NCBI RefSeq assembly: GCF_900230255.1 | Contig: NZ_OCNJ01000005.1 | Span: 310,001-374,000, forward strand | DNA from: Caenispirillum bisanense | GTDB taxonomy: Bacteria > Pseudomonadota > Alphaproteobacteria > Rhodospirillales > Rhodospirillaceae | Direction: 5' to 3' | DNA: 64,000 nt | Shown here: piece by piece, positions 18,154-26,546 of the stretch | Position numbering within the stretch: position 1 is the first letter of the stretch | How the letters are laid out: the number at the start of each line of letters is the position of its first letter | The notes under the pieces: model-generated | Databases searched by the model: none | Told to the model about the DNA's origin: nothing | The model's input: only the letters and a program-made list of their open reading frames with translations | Translations under genes and position numbers: made by a program

Positions 18154-20859
18154 ATGCCGCTCGACATCCACCCGACCGCCTGGCACGCCGCCTCGCCCGA
18201 GGAGGCCCTGGACGGGCTCGCCGCCGCGCCGGGCGGGTTGGCCGAGGCCGACGCCGCCGAGCGGCTGCGCAGCCACGGCCCCAACAGCCTGCCCGAAGCC
18301 GCCCGCCGCCCCGCCTGGCGCCGCCTGGTGGCGCAGTTCGACAACGTGCTGATCCTGGTGCTGCTGGCCGCCGGCGTGGTGACGCTGCTGCTCGGCCACT
18401 GGGTCGATGCCGGTGTCATCTTCGGCGTCGTGCTCATCAACGCCCTCATCGGCTTCATCCAGGAAGGCAAGGCGGAGAAGGCGCTCGACAGCATCCGCAC
18501 CATGCTGTCGCCCGAGGCCGTGGTGCTGCGCGACGGCCGCCGCCGCCGCATCAAGGCGGTGGAGGTGGTGCCCGGCGACGTGGTGGTGATCGAGCCGGGC
18601 GACCGCATCCCCGCCGACCTGCGGCTGCTGCGGGCGCGCGGCCTGCGCGTCCAGGAAGCCGCCCTGACCGGCGAATCGCTGCCCGTCGACAAGGCCGCGG
18701 CACCGGTCGCCGCCGATACGCCGCTGGCCGAACGCACCAGCCTCGCCTTCGCCGGCACGACCGCGGTGCAGGGCCACGGCGAGGGCGTCGTCGTCGCCAC
18801 CGGGGCCGCCACCGAGATCGGCCGCATCTCGCAGATGCTGTCGACGGTGGAGACGCTGGATACGCCGCTGCTGCGCCAGCTCGCCGCCTTCGGCCGCCTG
18901 CTGACCGGCGCCATCCTGGCCGTCGCGACGCTCGCCTTCGTCATCGGGGTGGTCGGGCGCGGCTATTCCATGGCCGCGATGTTCCTCGCCGCCGTCGGCC
19001 TCGCCGTGGCGGCCATCCCCGAGGGGCTGCCGGCGGTGGTGACCATCACGCTGGCCATCGGCGTCAAGCGCATGGCCGGGCGCAACGCCATCATCCGCCG
19101 CCTGCCGGCGGTGGAGACGCTGGGGTCGGTGTCGGTCATCTGCTCCGACAAGACCGGCACCCTGACCCGCAACGAGATGACCCTGGCCGCCTGCGCGCTG
19201 GCCGACGGCGAGGTGGCGGTGGAGGGCGTCGGTTACGGCCCCGAAGGCACCTTCCGGCGCGACGGCGCGGGGCTCGACGACCCCATGGCCGACCCGCTGC
19301 TCGCCCGCCTGCTCGTGGCCGGCTGCGTCTGCGCCGATGCGCTGGTCGACCAGCGCGACGGCCGCTGGACCATCACCGGCGACCCGACCGAGGCCGCGCT
19401 GGTGGTGGGCGCCGGCAAGGCCGGGCTCGCCCCCGAGACCCTGCGCCGCGAGCACCGGCGGCTCGACGCCATCCCCTTCGAGTCGGAACACGCCTACATG
19501 GCGACCCTCGACGCCGATCCCGACGGCGGCCGCCCCAACATCCACGTGAAGGGCGCGCCGGAGGTGATCTTCGCCCTGTGCGACCGCGAGGCCCGCGCCA
19601 ATGCCGCCGACGCCCCCTTCGACGCCGCCGCCTGGCGCGCCCGGGTCGAAAGCCTGTCGCGCCGCGGCATGCGCGTGCTCGCCCTGGCCGAGCGGGCCGG
19701 CGCGCCCGACGAGCTGCGGCTGCGCCAGGCCGACTTCGACGGCAGCCTCACCTTGATCGGCCTGGTCGGCCTGCTCGACCCGCCGCGCGAGGAAACCGTC
19801 GCCGCCGTGCACCGCTGCCTGCGGGCCGGCGTGCGGGTGAAGATGATCACCGGCGACCATGCCCTCACCGCCGCCGCCATCGGCGAACGCCTGGGCCTGC
19901 CCGGCGCCGCCGGGGCGCTGACCGGCCGCGAGGTGGACGGGCTCGACGACGCCGCCCTGCGCACCGTGGTGCAGGAGGTGGACGTCTTCGCCCGCGCCAC
20001 GCCCGAGCACAAGCTGCGCCTCGTGCAGGCCCTGCAGGCCGACGGCTCGGTGGTCGCCATGACGGGCGACGGCGTCAACGACGCCCCGGCCCTCAAGCGC
20101 GCCGACGTCGGTGTCGCCATGGGCGTCCAGGGCACCGACGCGGCGAAGGAGGCGGCCGAGATGGTGCTCGCCGACGACAACTTCGCCTCCATCGCCGCCG
20201 CCGTGGAGGAAGGCCGCACCGTCTACGACAACATCAAGAAGGCGATCCTGTTCATCCTGCCCACCAACGGCGGGCAGGCGCTGACCATCCTGGCCGCCAT
20301 CGCCGCCGGCATGGTGCTGCCCATCACCGCCGTGCAGATCCTGTGGGTGAACATGATCACCGCCGTGACGCTGGCGCTCGCGCTGGCGTTCGAGCCGGCG
20401 GAGCGCACCGTCATGACCCGCCCGCCGCGCCGCGCCGCCGAGCCGCTGCTGTCGGGCTTTCTGCTGTGGCGCGTCGGCTTCGTGTCGGTGCTCATGCTGC
20501 TGGCGGTGTTCGGCCTGTTCGTGTGGGAGATCAGGACGCAGGGCACCGACCTCGCCACCGCCCGCACGGCGGCGGTCAACATGCTGGTGGCGGTGGAGAT
20601 CCTCTATCTGTTCAGCGCCCGCTACCTGACCGCCAGCGCCCTGACGGCGGAGGGCCTGTTCGGCTCGCGGCCGGTGCTGATCGCGGTGGCGCTGACCATC
20701 GTGGCACAGGCGGCCTTCACCTACCTGCCGGCCCTGAACGTGCTGTTCGGCACGGCGCCGCTGGAGCCGCGCCACTGGCTGCTCATCGTCTGCCTGGCGG
20801 TGCCGGCGTTCCTGGCGGTGGAGGCGGAAAAGGCGCTGCTGCGTCGGCGGGGCGGGTGA
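18154..20859 (+). CDS. P2-type cation-transporting ATPase
   Basis: A 901-residue membrane pump with the full P-type layout: cation-ATPase N domain, TGES actuator loop, PEGLP in M4, DKTGTLT with the phosphorylated Asp, and GDGVNDAP in the hinge. The M6 region reads WVNMITAV, lacking the aspartate of the calcium-pump NxxTD motif, so calcium transport is unlikely; the real ion is unknown. Strong ribosome site AGGAGG lies just upstream of the ATG. It is a single-gene unit, divergent from alr, and is followed by a palindromic repeat pair. Confidence 0.93.
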   Translation: MPLDIHPTAWHAASPEEALDGLAAAPGGLAEADAAERLRSHGPNSLPEAARRPAWRRLVAQFDNVLILVLLAAGVVTLLLGHWVDAGVIFGVVLINALIGFIQEGKAEKALDSIRTMLSPEAVVLRDGRRRRIKAVEVVPGDVVVIEPGDRIPADLRLLRARGLRVQEAALTGESLPVDKAAAPVAADTPLAERTSLAFAGTTAVQGHGEGVVVATGAATEIGRISQMLSTVETLDTPLLRQLAAFGRLLTGAILAVATLAFVIGVVGRGYSMAAMFLAAVGLAVAAIPEGLPAVVTITLAIGVKRMAGRNAIIRRLPAVETLGSVSVICSDKTGTLTRNEMTLAACALADGEVAVEGVGYGPEGTFRRDGAGLDDPMADPLLARLLVAGCVCADALVDQRDGRWTITGDPTEAALVVGAGKAGLAPETLRREHRRLDAIPFESEHAYMATLDADPDGGRPNIHVKGAPEVIFALCDREARANAADAPFDAAAWRARVESLSRRGMRVLALAERAGAPDELRLRQADFDGSLTLIGLVGLLDPPREETVAAVHRCLRAGVRVKMITGDHALTAAAIGERLGLPGAAGALTGREVDGLDDAALRTVVQEVDVFARATPEHKLRLVQALQADGSVVAMTGDGVNDAPALKRADVGVAMGVQGTDAAKEAAEMVLADDNFASIAAAVEEGRTVYDNIKKAILFILPTNGGQALTILAAIAAGMVLPITAVQILWVNMITAVTLALALAFEPAERTVMTRPPRRAAEPLLSGFLLWRVGFVSVLMLLAVFGLFVWEIRTQGTDLATARTAAVNMLVAVEILYLFSARYLTASALTAEGLFGSRPVLIAVALTIVAQAAFTYLPALNVLFGTAPLEPRHWLLIVCLAVPAFLAVEAEKALLRRRGG

Positions 20860-20902
20860 GGCGGCGCCCGGCGGACCGTCGCCGGCGACACACCCCTACG
20901 GC

Positions 20903-21055
20903 GCGACCGCGCCGCGCGGCCCCTGCCGCGTGAGCCAAGCGGGCCGCAAGGCCCGCGCCCGGCGCTTGAGGGGCAAAATAACTCCGCGACCGCGCCGCGC
21001 GGCTCCTGCCGCGGGAGCCGAGCGGGCCGCAAGGCCCGCGCCCGGCGCCTGAGGG
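20903..21055. repeat. Two 70-bp direct repeats with internal hairpins
   Basis: Copies at 20903-20972 and 20986-21055 differ at only 4 of 70 positions and are separated by 13 bases. Each contains a perfect hairpin, GCGGGCC-GCAA-GGCCCGC, capped by a GNRA-type tetraloop, plus the self-complementary GCCGCGCGGC. The pair lies between the ends of the P-type ATPase (plus) and the HPt gene (minus), so it may act as a bidirectional terminator. It looks like a REP/BIME-type element. Confidence 0.85.
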
Positions 21056-21064
21056 CCGTAAGGA

Positions 21065-21562
21065 TCACCCCTCGGGGCCGCTGACCTTGGTGATGACGGC
21101 GTCGAGGCCGCGCATGAGGTTCTCGCCGGCCCGGCCGCCCTCGCCCGCCATGCGCTGGGCGATGACGAGGCGCAGGGCGTCGATGTGGACCTTCACCACT
21201 TCCATGTGGCCGCGCGTGATCTCGCCCGGCAGCTTCTCGATGAAGCGGCAGAGCTTGTTTCCGATGGCGGTCATGAGGTGGTAGTCGAAGCTGCCGCCCT
21301 GGCCCTTGACGTCGTGGGCGACGGAGAACACGTCGTTCAGCCGCGCACGGCGGTCGGCCCCTTCGGCGGCCATGGCCTGGCCGTAGAAGGTCTGCAACTT
21401 CTCCAGGTCGCCCTCGACCCATTCCAGGTAGCTGTCCTGCAGGCCGGCGATGAGCGCCTCGGCCTTTTCGAGCGCGTCCAGGTCGACGCCGCCCTCGGTG
21501 ATCTTCACCTTGTCCTTGAGGTGGCTGGGCGGCTCGATGAACTCCGGACCGTTGTTGCTCAT
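21065..21562 (-). CDS. HPt-like phosphotransfer protein
   Basis: A 165-residue helical cytoplasmic protein. The segment FSVAHDVKGQGGSFDY carries a candidate phosphorylatable histidine (H83) in the H-x-(V/L)-K-G context of histidine phosphotransfer domains. There is no kinase or receiver domain attached. The gene is on the same strand as, and just downstream of, two receiver genes with unusual tails, so it probably passes phosphate to or from them. ATG at 21562; the ribosome site is a G-rich run before it. Family identity is from motif reading. Confidence 0.75.
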   Translation of the reverse strand: MSNNGPEFIEPPSHLKDKVKITEGGVDLDALEKAEALIAGLQDSYLEWVEGDLEKLQTFYGQAMAAEGADRRARLNDVFSVAHDVKGQGGSFDYHLMTAIGNKLCRFIEKLPGEITRGHMEVVKVHIDALRLVIAQRMAGEGGRAGENLMRGLDAVITKVSGPEG

Positions 21563-21679
21563 GCCCCTGCCCCCTCGCCCCCTGCGACCGGACCATCGGT
21601 CCGGCGCTCCTTATCCGTCCGGGCCATCCTAATCCATTCGGACGATTGGTCAACGTCCGGCGCGGACGATTGGTCAACG

Positions 21680-22243
21680 TCAGCCGTTGAGCAGCGCCTC
21701 GACCTCGGCCTGGCTCAGCCCGCCGTCGGCGGCGTTGGAGGCGCCTGCGGCGGCCATGCCGGCCTTGCGGCGTTCCGGGCCCTTCCAGTCGATCTGGCGG
21801 CGGCGGCGGTCGGGGCCGAAGTACATGCCCGCCCGGATGAAGGGGCGCGGCCGCTCGATGATGGACCGGATGCGCGAGAACAGGCCCTTGGCCGAGATCG
21901 GCTTGGCGAGGAATTCGTGGACGCCGGCGTCGCGCGCCTCGATCACCCGGTGCATTTCCGTGTGGCCGGTCAGCATGATGATCGGCACGAAGGGGTTCGG
22001 GCTGTCCTTGCCGGTGCGCACCAAGCGCACGAAATCCAGACCGTCCAGCGGCGACATGTTCCAGTCGCAGATGATGATGTCGGCCGGAAAGTGCCGCAGT
22101 TCCTTGAAGGCGTCGGCGCCGTCGGCGGCTTCGTGCACATTCTTGGAACCGAGCGCATGCAGGATCGTCTTGACGAGCGCCCGCATGTGCTTGTTGTCGT
22201 CGACGCAGAGGAAGTTCAGACGTTCCAGATTGTAACCAGCCAT
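21680..22243 (-). CDS. CheY-like receiver with GPDRRRR tail and FliM-like C-terminus
   Basis: A 187-residue protein. Residues 1-125 are a receiver: acidic pair in CVDDN, phosphoacceptor D60 (ICDWNMSPLDG), Thr in LTGHTE and K114 in LAKPIS. The extension has the arginine-rich YFGPDRRRRQ then ERRK motifs seen in alphaproteobacterial receivers of this type. It ends in LSQAEVEALLNG, very close to the N-terminal CheY-binding peptide of FliM (LSQxEIDALL). It lies between a paralogous receiver and the HPt gene. It may link a phosphorelay to the flagellar switch; that role is inference. Confidence 0.88.
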   Translation of the reverse strand: MAGYNLERLNFLCVDDNKHMRALVKTILHALGSKNVHEAADGADAFKELRHFPADIIICDWNMSPLDGLDFVRLVRTGKDSPNPFVPIIMLTGHTEMHRVIEARDAGVHEFLAKPISAKGLFSRIRSIIERPRPFIRAGMYFGPDRRRRQIDWKGPERRKAGMAAAGASNAADGGLSQAEVEALLNG

Positions 22244-22351
22244 CCGATCGACCTTCGCCCTGGCGTTCTGTTGACGGTTGCGCCGTTTTCCCGGCGGGCA
22301 GATTTCCAGATCGTGTATACCGCGAAAACTTCTGTGCCGAAAAGCGGAATT

Positions 22352-22852
22352 CTACTCCGTAGGTAGGGATGACCTGCGGCGATCGGGGTGCGGAACGGCC
22401 ACCTGGCGGCGCCGCCGGTCGGGACCGAAGTATCCCTCGCACGATACGAACGGCCGCGGGTTCTGGAGCAGTTGCACGATGCGCGAAAGCAGCGTCTTGG
22501 CCGAGATCGGCTTGGCGAGGAACTCGCTGACCCCGGCGTCGCGCGCCTCCGCCACCAGCTTCGGTTCGGTGTAGCCGGTGACCATGAGCACGGGGACGTA
22601 GGGGTTGGCCGAGCCCGGATCGGTGCGCAGGCGGCGGGTGAATTCCACACCGTCCATGGGGGTCATGCGGTAGTCGACGATGACCAGGTCGGCGTCGCAG
22701 CCGGCCAGGGCGGCGAGCCCGGCGGCACCGTCGGCCGCCTCGCTGACCTGGGTGATGCCGAGCGCCTGCAGCACGGTGCGGATGAGCCGGCGAAAGTGCT
22801 CGTTGTCCTCCACCAGCAGAACGCGCATCTGGCGCCCGTCGAAACCGATCAT
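22352..22852 (-). CDS. CheY-like receiver with GPDRRRR tail (paralogue)
   Basis: A 166-residue receiver protein, paralogous to the downstream gene. LLVEDNEH, phosphoacceptor D60 (VIVDYRMTPMDG), MVTGYTE and K114 (LAKPIS) are conserved, and the extension repeats YFGPDRRRRQ but stops at DRRRSS, without the FliM-like end. Start chosen at ATG 22852 because the N-terminus then aligns residue for residue with its paralogue (17 residues before the acidic pair in both); starts up to 57 bases further upstream are possible. The two genes are a tandem duplication that has diverged in the tail. Confidence 0.85.
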   Translation of the reverse strand: MIGFDGRQMRVLLVEDNEHFRRLIRTVLQALGITQVSEAADGAAGLAALAGCDADLVIVDYRMTPMDGVEFTRRLRTDPGSANPYVPVLMVTGYTEPKLVAEARDAGVSEFLAKPISAKTLLSRIVQLLQNPRPFVSCEGYFGPDRRRRQVAVPHPDRRRSSLPTE

Positions 22853-22955
22853 CCCTTGCCCCATGCTCGTGTCCCGCGCCGCGGTTCTCCGCCGCGGGTC
22901 GCCCATCATACCCAACCACCCGAAGGATTTAAACAGCGGCCCTACGTCCTATGGA

Positions 22956-24341
22956 TCATCCGCCGCCCAACAGGCCGATCATGCGCCAATAGACGATGGT
23001 CGCAGGCCACGACAGGACGACGCTCGCCGCCGCCACCGCGAGCGTCAGCTTCGCCCCGCGCCGCAGGGGCACGCCGCCCATGGCCATGGCGACCAGCAGC
23101 GGCGGCACCTGATAGGGCAGCAGCGCCGTGGCGTAACCCATGACCTCGGCCATCAGCACCGCCTCCAGCGGCAGGCCCGAGGCCTCGGCCAGCCGCGGCG
23201 CCAGGGGCGTCACCACCGCCGCCGCGCCCGGCGTGGTGACCGCCACCGACACCGCCATGGACAGCGCCGCCACCAGCACCGCGTCCCACGCCCCGCCGGC
23301 CGCGGGGTCGAGCGGCAGGCGCTCCACCAGCCGTCCGCCGAGGCCGGTGGCGAGGCCGCTCTGCGCCACGGCCGCCCCCAGGCCGACGAGCGCCGCCACC
23401 AGCACCAGCGCCTTGACGTTGACTGCGCCGGCCAGCCGCGGCGCCGGCAGAACGGGGCGCGGCGGCAGGACGCACAGCACCGCCGCCCCGACGGCGATCC
23501 AGGCCGGCGAGACGTGGTGCAGGAAGTCCGTCGCCCACAGGGCCAGGGCGGCCGCCAGGATGAGCAGCAGGCGCGTCTGCGGCCCGGTCAGCGGTCGCGG
23601 GTCCTGCGGCGGCGCCGCCTGCGGCCGCTGGCGGTAGAGCAGCCACGCGATGGCGACCACCAGGGCGGCGCGCAGCAGGCCCGTGGTCGGCAGGTGCGCC
23701 GCCATGAAGTCGAAGTAGCGCAGCGTGCCCGGGTGCTGCGCCTCCACCGCGCCCAGCATCACCACGTTGGGCACGGTGGCCGGCAGCACGGCCATGGCGG
23801 GGATGATGCAGGCGGTGCCGGTGGCGAGCACGAGCCCCTCGTAGCCGCGGCTGCCGTGCCGGAAGCCCAGCGCCGCCGCCAGCGACAGCACCACCGGCGT
23901 CAGCAGCACCGTGCGCCCCATGCTCGACGGCATGACGAAAGCCATGACCAGGGCCACGGCGACGATGCCGGCCAACAGGGCACCGTAGGAGCCGCCGATG
24001 CGCGCCACCAGGCCGCGCGCCAGCCGCTCCCCCAGGCCCGAGTGCTTGACGGCGACGCCGACGATCATGCCGCCGGCGACCAGCCACACGGCGCCGGAGG
24101 TGGCCACCGCCCGCACCACGCCGAGGGGTGCGGCGGCGACGGCCAGCGCCGTCAGCACCCAGCCCGAGGCGCTCGCCCACGGCCCGAGCAGCCCACCCGC
24201 CCATAGCGCCGCCACGGCGAGGACGGTGCCCGCCAGCCGCAGGCCGGCGGCGGCGGGCGCGGCCGTCTCCAGCCCCGCCGGCAGCACCACCAGCACGGCG
24301 CCGACCGCCAGGGCGGCGGTCGTCGCGGCAGGGTTACGCAC
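22956..24341 (-). CDS. SLC13/DASS-family anion permease
   Basis: A 461-residue inner-membrane protein with about 11-12 hydrophobic segments, resembling divalent anion:sodium symporters (SLC13). Signature-like stretches are [16 protein letters not shown] and [15 protein letters not shown], the two halves of the internal repeat with their S-x-x and T-P-G-A clam-shell loops. The start is a GTG at 24341 that overlaps the end of the HMG-CoA lyase gene by 8 bases, so it is coupled to the leucine degradation cluster and may import a dicarboxylate or branched-chain organic acid. Substrate is not determined. Confidence 0.82.
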   Translation of the reverse strand: MRNPAATTAALAVGAVLVVLPAGLETAAPAAAGLRLAGTVLAVAALWAGGLLGPWASASGWVLTALAVAAAPLGVVRAVATSGAVWLVAGGMIVGVAVKHSGLGERLARGLVARIGGSYGALLAGIVAVALVMAFVMPSSMGRTVLLTPVVLSLAAALGFRHGSRGYEGLVLATGTACIIPAMAVLPATVPNVVMLGAVEAQHPGTLRYFDFMAAHLPTTGLLRAALVVAIAWLLYRQRPQAAPPQDPRPLTGPQTRLLLILAAALALWATDFLHHVSPAWIAVGAAVLCVLPPRPVLPAPRLAGAVNVKALVLVAALVGLGAAVAQSGLATGLGGRLVERLPLDPAAGGAWDAVLVAALSMAVSVAVTTPGAAAVVTPLAPRLAEASGLPLEAVLMAEVMGYATALLPYQVPPLLVAMAMGGVPLRRGAKLTLAVAAASVVLSWPATIVYWRMIGLLGGG

Positions 24342-25239
24342 ACCCGCCCCGGGCGCGCGCCACCTTGGACCCGGTGGGGCGGCCGAGTTCGCCGGAGATG
24401 TAGGCGCCGGCGGCGATCAGCCGGTCGATGTCGACGCCCGTCTCAATGCCCATGCCGTCGAGCATGTAGAGCACGTCCTCGCTGGCGACGTTGCCCGAGG
24501 CGCCCTTGGCATAGGGGCAGCCGCCGAGCCCGGCGACGGAACTGTCGACCACCGCGACGCCCTTCTCCATCACCGCCAGGATGTTGGCGAGCGCTTGGCC
24601 GTAGGTGTCGTGGAAGTGCGCCGCCAGTTTCTCCACCGGCACCACCTGCGCCACCGCCTCGATCATGGCCTGCGCCTTGACCGGCGTGCCGGTGCCGACG
24701 GTGTCGCCGAGGCTGATCTCGTAGCAGCCCATGGCGAGCAGTTTCTGCGCCACCTCGGCCACCTTGGCCGGCGCGATCTCGCCCTCGTAGGGGCAGCCGA
24801 GCACGCAGGAGACATAGCCGCGCACCCGCCAGCCGTTGGCGAGCGCCCGCTCGGCCACCGGCGCGAAGCGGGCGAGGCTCTCGTCGATGGAGCAGTTGAT
24901 GTTCTTCTGCGAAAAGCTCTCCGACGCCGCGCCGAACACGGCGATCTCGTCCACCCCGCCGGCCTGTTCGGCGGCTTCCAGGCCCTTCAGGTTGGGCACC
25001 AGCACGGGATAGGAGACGCCGGGCCGCCGCGTGATGGCGGCCAGCACCTCGGGCGTACCGGCCATCTGCGGCACCCACTTGGGGCTGACGAAGCTGCCGG
25101 ACTCGATGGCGGTGAGGCCGGCCTCGGCCAGCATGTCGACCAGCCGCGCCTTGACGGCGGGGGCGACGGGCGTCGGCTCGTTCTGCAGGCCGTCGCGCGG
25201 CCCGACCTCGACCATCTTCACGGACTTGGGCAGGGGCAT
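24334..25239 (-). CDS. mvaB: Hydroxymethylglutaryl-CoA lyase
   Basis: A 301-residue TIM-barrel enzyme that cleaves HMG-CoA to acetoacetate and acetyl-CoA, the last step of leucine degradation. The N-terminal [12 protein letters not shown] and the active-site loop [12 protein letters not shown] with its catalytic cysteine identify it. Metal-binding histidines are in AAHFHDT. It is the downstream end of the cluster, separated from mccA by a small orphan and a toxin-antitoxin pair. Its product acetoacetate would feed the thiolase at 33.6-34.8 kb after activation. Confidence 0.96.
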   Translation of the reverse strand: MPLPKSVKMVEVGPRDGLQNEPTPVAPAVKARLVDMLAEAGLTAIESGSFVSPKWVPQMAGTPEVLAAITRRPGVSYPVLVPNLKGLEAAEQAGGVDEIAVFGAASESFSQKNINCSIDESLARFAPVAERALANGWRVRGYVSCVLGCPYEGEIAPAKVAEVAQKLLAMGCYEISLGDTVGTGTPVKAQAMIEAVAQVVPVEKLAAHFHDTYGQALANILAVMEKGVAVVDSSVAGLGGCPYAKGASGNVASEDVLYMLDGMGIETGVDIDRLIAAGAYISGELGRPTGSKVARARGGCA

Positions 25240-25256
25240 GGGAGTTCCTCTTGCGG

Positions 25257-25721
25257 TTATTCTTCGTCGTCCAGGATGCGGAGGGCCTCGGTCACGTGCA
25301 GGACCAGGGGCCGGTGCGGAACATGACCCGCGCGCCAGCTCTCGAACGCCCGGACGAAGCGCCGGTCGGCGGTGACGACAGCGGCAGCCTGCGTCTGCTC
25401 CGCCGCGGCGACGTAGGCGCAGTCGTACGCGGGATGATCGACCTCGTAAGCCAGCTCGAGCGCCCGCGTCCAGAGGCGGCGGTCGGCGATGGGGTGCAGC
25501 GGCGACGCCTCGACCAGAGCCATCGCGACGTCGGCCGCGGCCACATCCACCGTGCCTCGCCGCTGCTTCTTCCAGAGAATGTTCGAGATTTCCAGGTAGA
25601 AGAGCTCGGGCACGACCAGTCCGCGGCGGCCCATGAACGACCGGGCCGCCGCCGTTTCGAGCGGCTCTTCCGGAAGAGCCCACTTCAACACGACCGAAGA
25701 GTCGATGACGACGGCGCTCAC
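25257..25721 (-). CDS. PIN-domain toxin (VapC/FitB type)
   Basis: A 154-residue PIN-domain ribonuclease-like toxin. The four acidic residues of the metal site are visible in [26 protein letters not shown] and TADRRFV. The GTG start overlaps the antitoxin stop (GTGA), the usual coupling. The family cuts tRNA or rRNA to stop translation unless held by its partner. It sits between mccA and mvaB on the same strand, which is unusual inside a catabolic cluster. Confidence 0.9.
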   Translation of the reverse strand: MSAVVIDSSVVLKWALPEEPLETAAARSFMGRRGLVVPELFYLEISNILWKKQRRGTVDVAAADVAMALVEASPLHPIADRRLWTRALELAYEVDHPAYDCAYVAAAEQTQAAAVVTADRRFVRAFESWRAGHVPHRPLVLHVTEALRILDDEE

Positions 25722-25975
25722 TTGTCGCAGCCGCGCATGGCCCGCACTTCGGCGAGATCGTCCTCGCTGTTGCTGTAGGGCTTGCCCTCGGCCATGCGCC
25801 GGGAGATCGCCGCAAGTCGCTCGACGCGGGCCCAGGCCTCCGCCTCGTCCTCGGCAGCGGCGTCCGTCAGGATCTGGCGGACTTCCGTCTCGCGCGTGAT
25901 GCCTTTGGCCGCAGCCCGGCGGTCGAGCCTGCGCAAGGTCTCTTCGGAAAGGTCGCGCACCATCATGTTCGGCAT
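25718..25975 (-). CDS. FitA-like ribbon-helix-helix antitoxin
   Basis: An 85-residue protein beginning [17 protein letters not shown], the N-terminal ribbon-helix-helix of FitA-type antitoxins, followed by a helical toxin-binding C-terminal part rich in Glu and Asp. Start at ATG 25975 has GGGAGA eight bases upstream; a longer frame from 26005 is less likely. It binds its own operator and neutralises the adjoining PIN toxin by family knowledge. Confidence 0.88.
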   Translation of the reverse strand: MPNMMVRDLSEETLRRLDRRAAAKGITRETEVRQILTDAAAEDEAEAWARVERLAAISRRMAEGKPYSNSEDDLAEVRAMRGCDK

Positions 25976-26050
25976 GTCACGTCTCCCTGGCCCTTCCCGC
26001 GGCATCTCCTCAGCCCGCTACCGATGACATCGGCCGACCGGCGGCCCTGG

Positions 26051-26479
26051 TCAATCCTCCTCCTCGCCCACCTCGGCCACCAGGGCGTAGGCGCGGTCGA
26101 GGACGGTGCGGCCGTGCTTGGCGGCGGCGCGGATCTCCGCCAGTTGGGCGCGGGCGCGGTCGGCGACCTCGGCGGCGTTGGGGCGGTCGATGCGGTGCTC
26201 GATGAAGAAGGTGTTGATCAGCCGGTCGCGGTCGTTCTTCAGGCGCAGCAGCGCCGCCTTGTCTTCACCCGTCAGGCCCTTCAGCACCGCCGCGTGGCGG
26301 GCCGTCTCCGGCGCCATTCCCATGGTCAGCAGTTCCACGTCGCCGTAGAAGTTGCGTTCCTCGAAGGTGTCGGCGCCGATGGCGGTCACCAGAAGCGACA
26401 GGCTGTGGGCCAGGTGCTGGAAGTCGTGGACCGTCCACGCATAGTCCAGCATCAGGGCGTCGATGGTACTGTTGGTCAC
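26051..26479 (-). CDS. Hypothetical helical protein
   Basis: A 142-residue acidic, helical, soluble protein with no recognised domain. The GTG at 26479 is chosen as start since AGGAGG lies about 11 bases upstream in a clear ribosome site; a start 8 codons further up would include that site inside the gene. It follows mccA by 67 bases on the same strand and precedes the toxin-antitoxin pair. Role unknown. Confidence 0.7.
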   Translation of the reverse strand: MTNSTIDALMLDYAWTVHDFQHLAHSLSLLVTAIGADTFEERNFYGDVELLTMGMAPETARHAAVLKGLTGEDKAALLRLKNDRDRLINTFFIEHRIDRPNAAEVADRARAQLAEIRAAAKHGRTVLDRAYALVAEVGEEED

Positions 26480-26546
26480 GGGTTCTCTCCCCTCCTGAGA
26501 CACTGTTTCGACGGAGAGAGAACCCGCACCCCACTGTGCCGCTTTC

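Noticed and set aside
17419-20775. Very long open frame on the minus strand (over 1100 codons) opposite alr and the P-type ATPase
   Set aside because: It is a GC-rich shadow of two well-identified genes, composed of His/Gly/Ala/Arg-rich low-complexity sequence with no domain.
25257-26479. A mobile island carrying the toxin-antitoxin pair and the 142-residue gene
   Set aside because: No flanking repeats, integrase or base-composition break was seen; only the gene content is suggestive.
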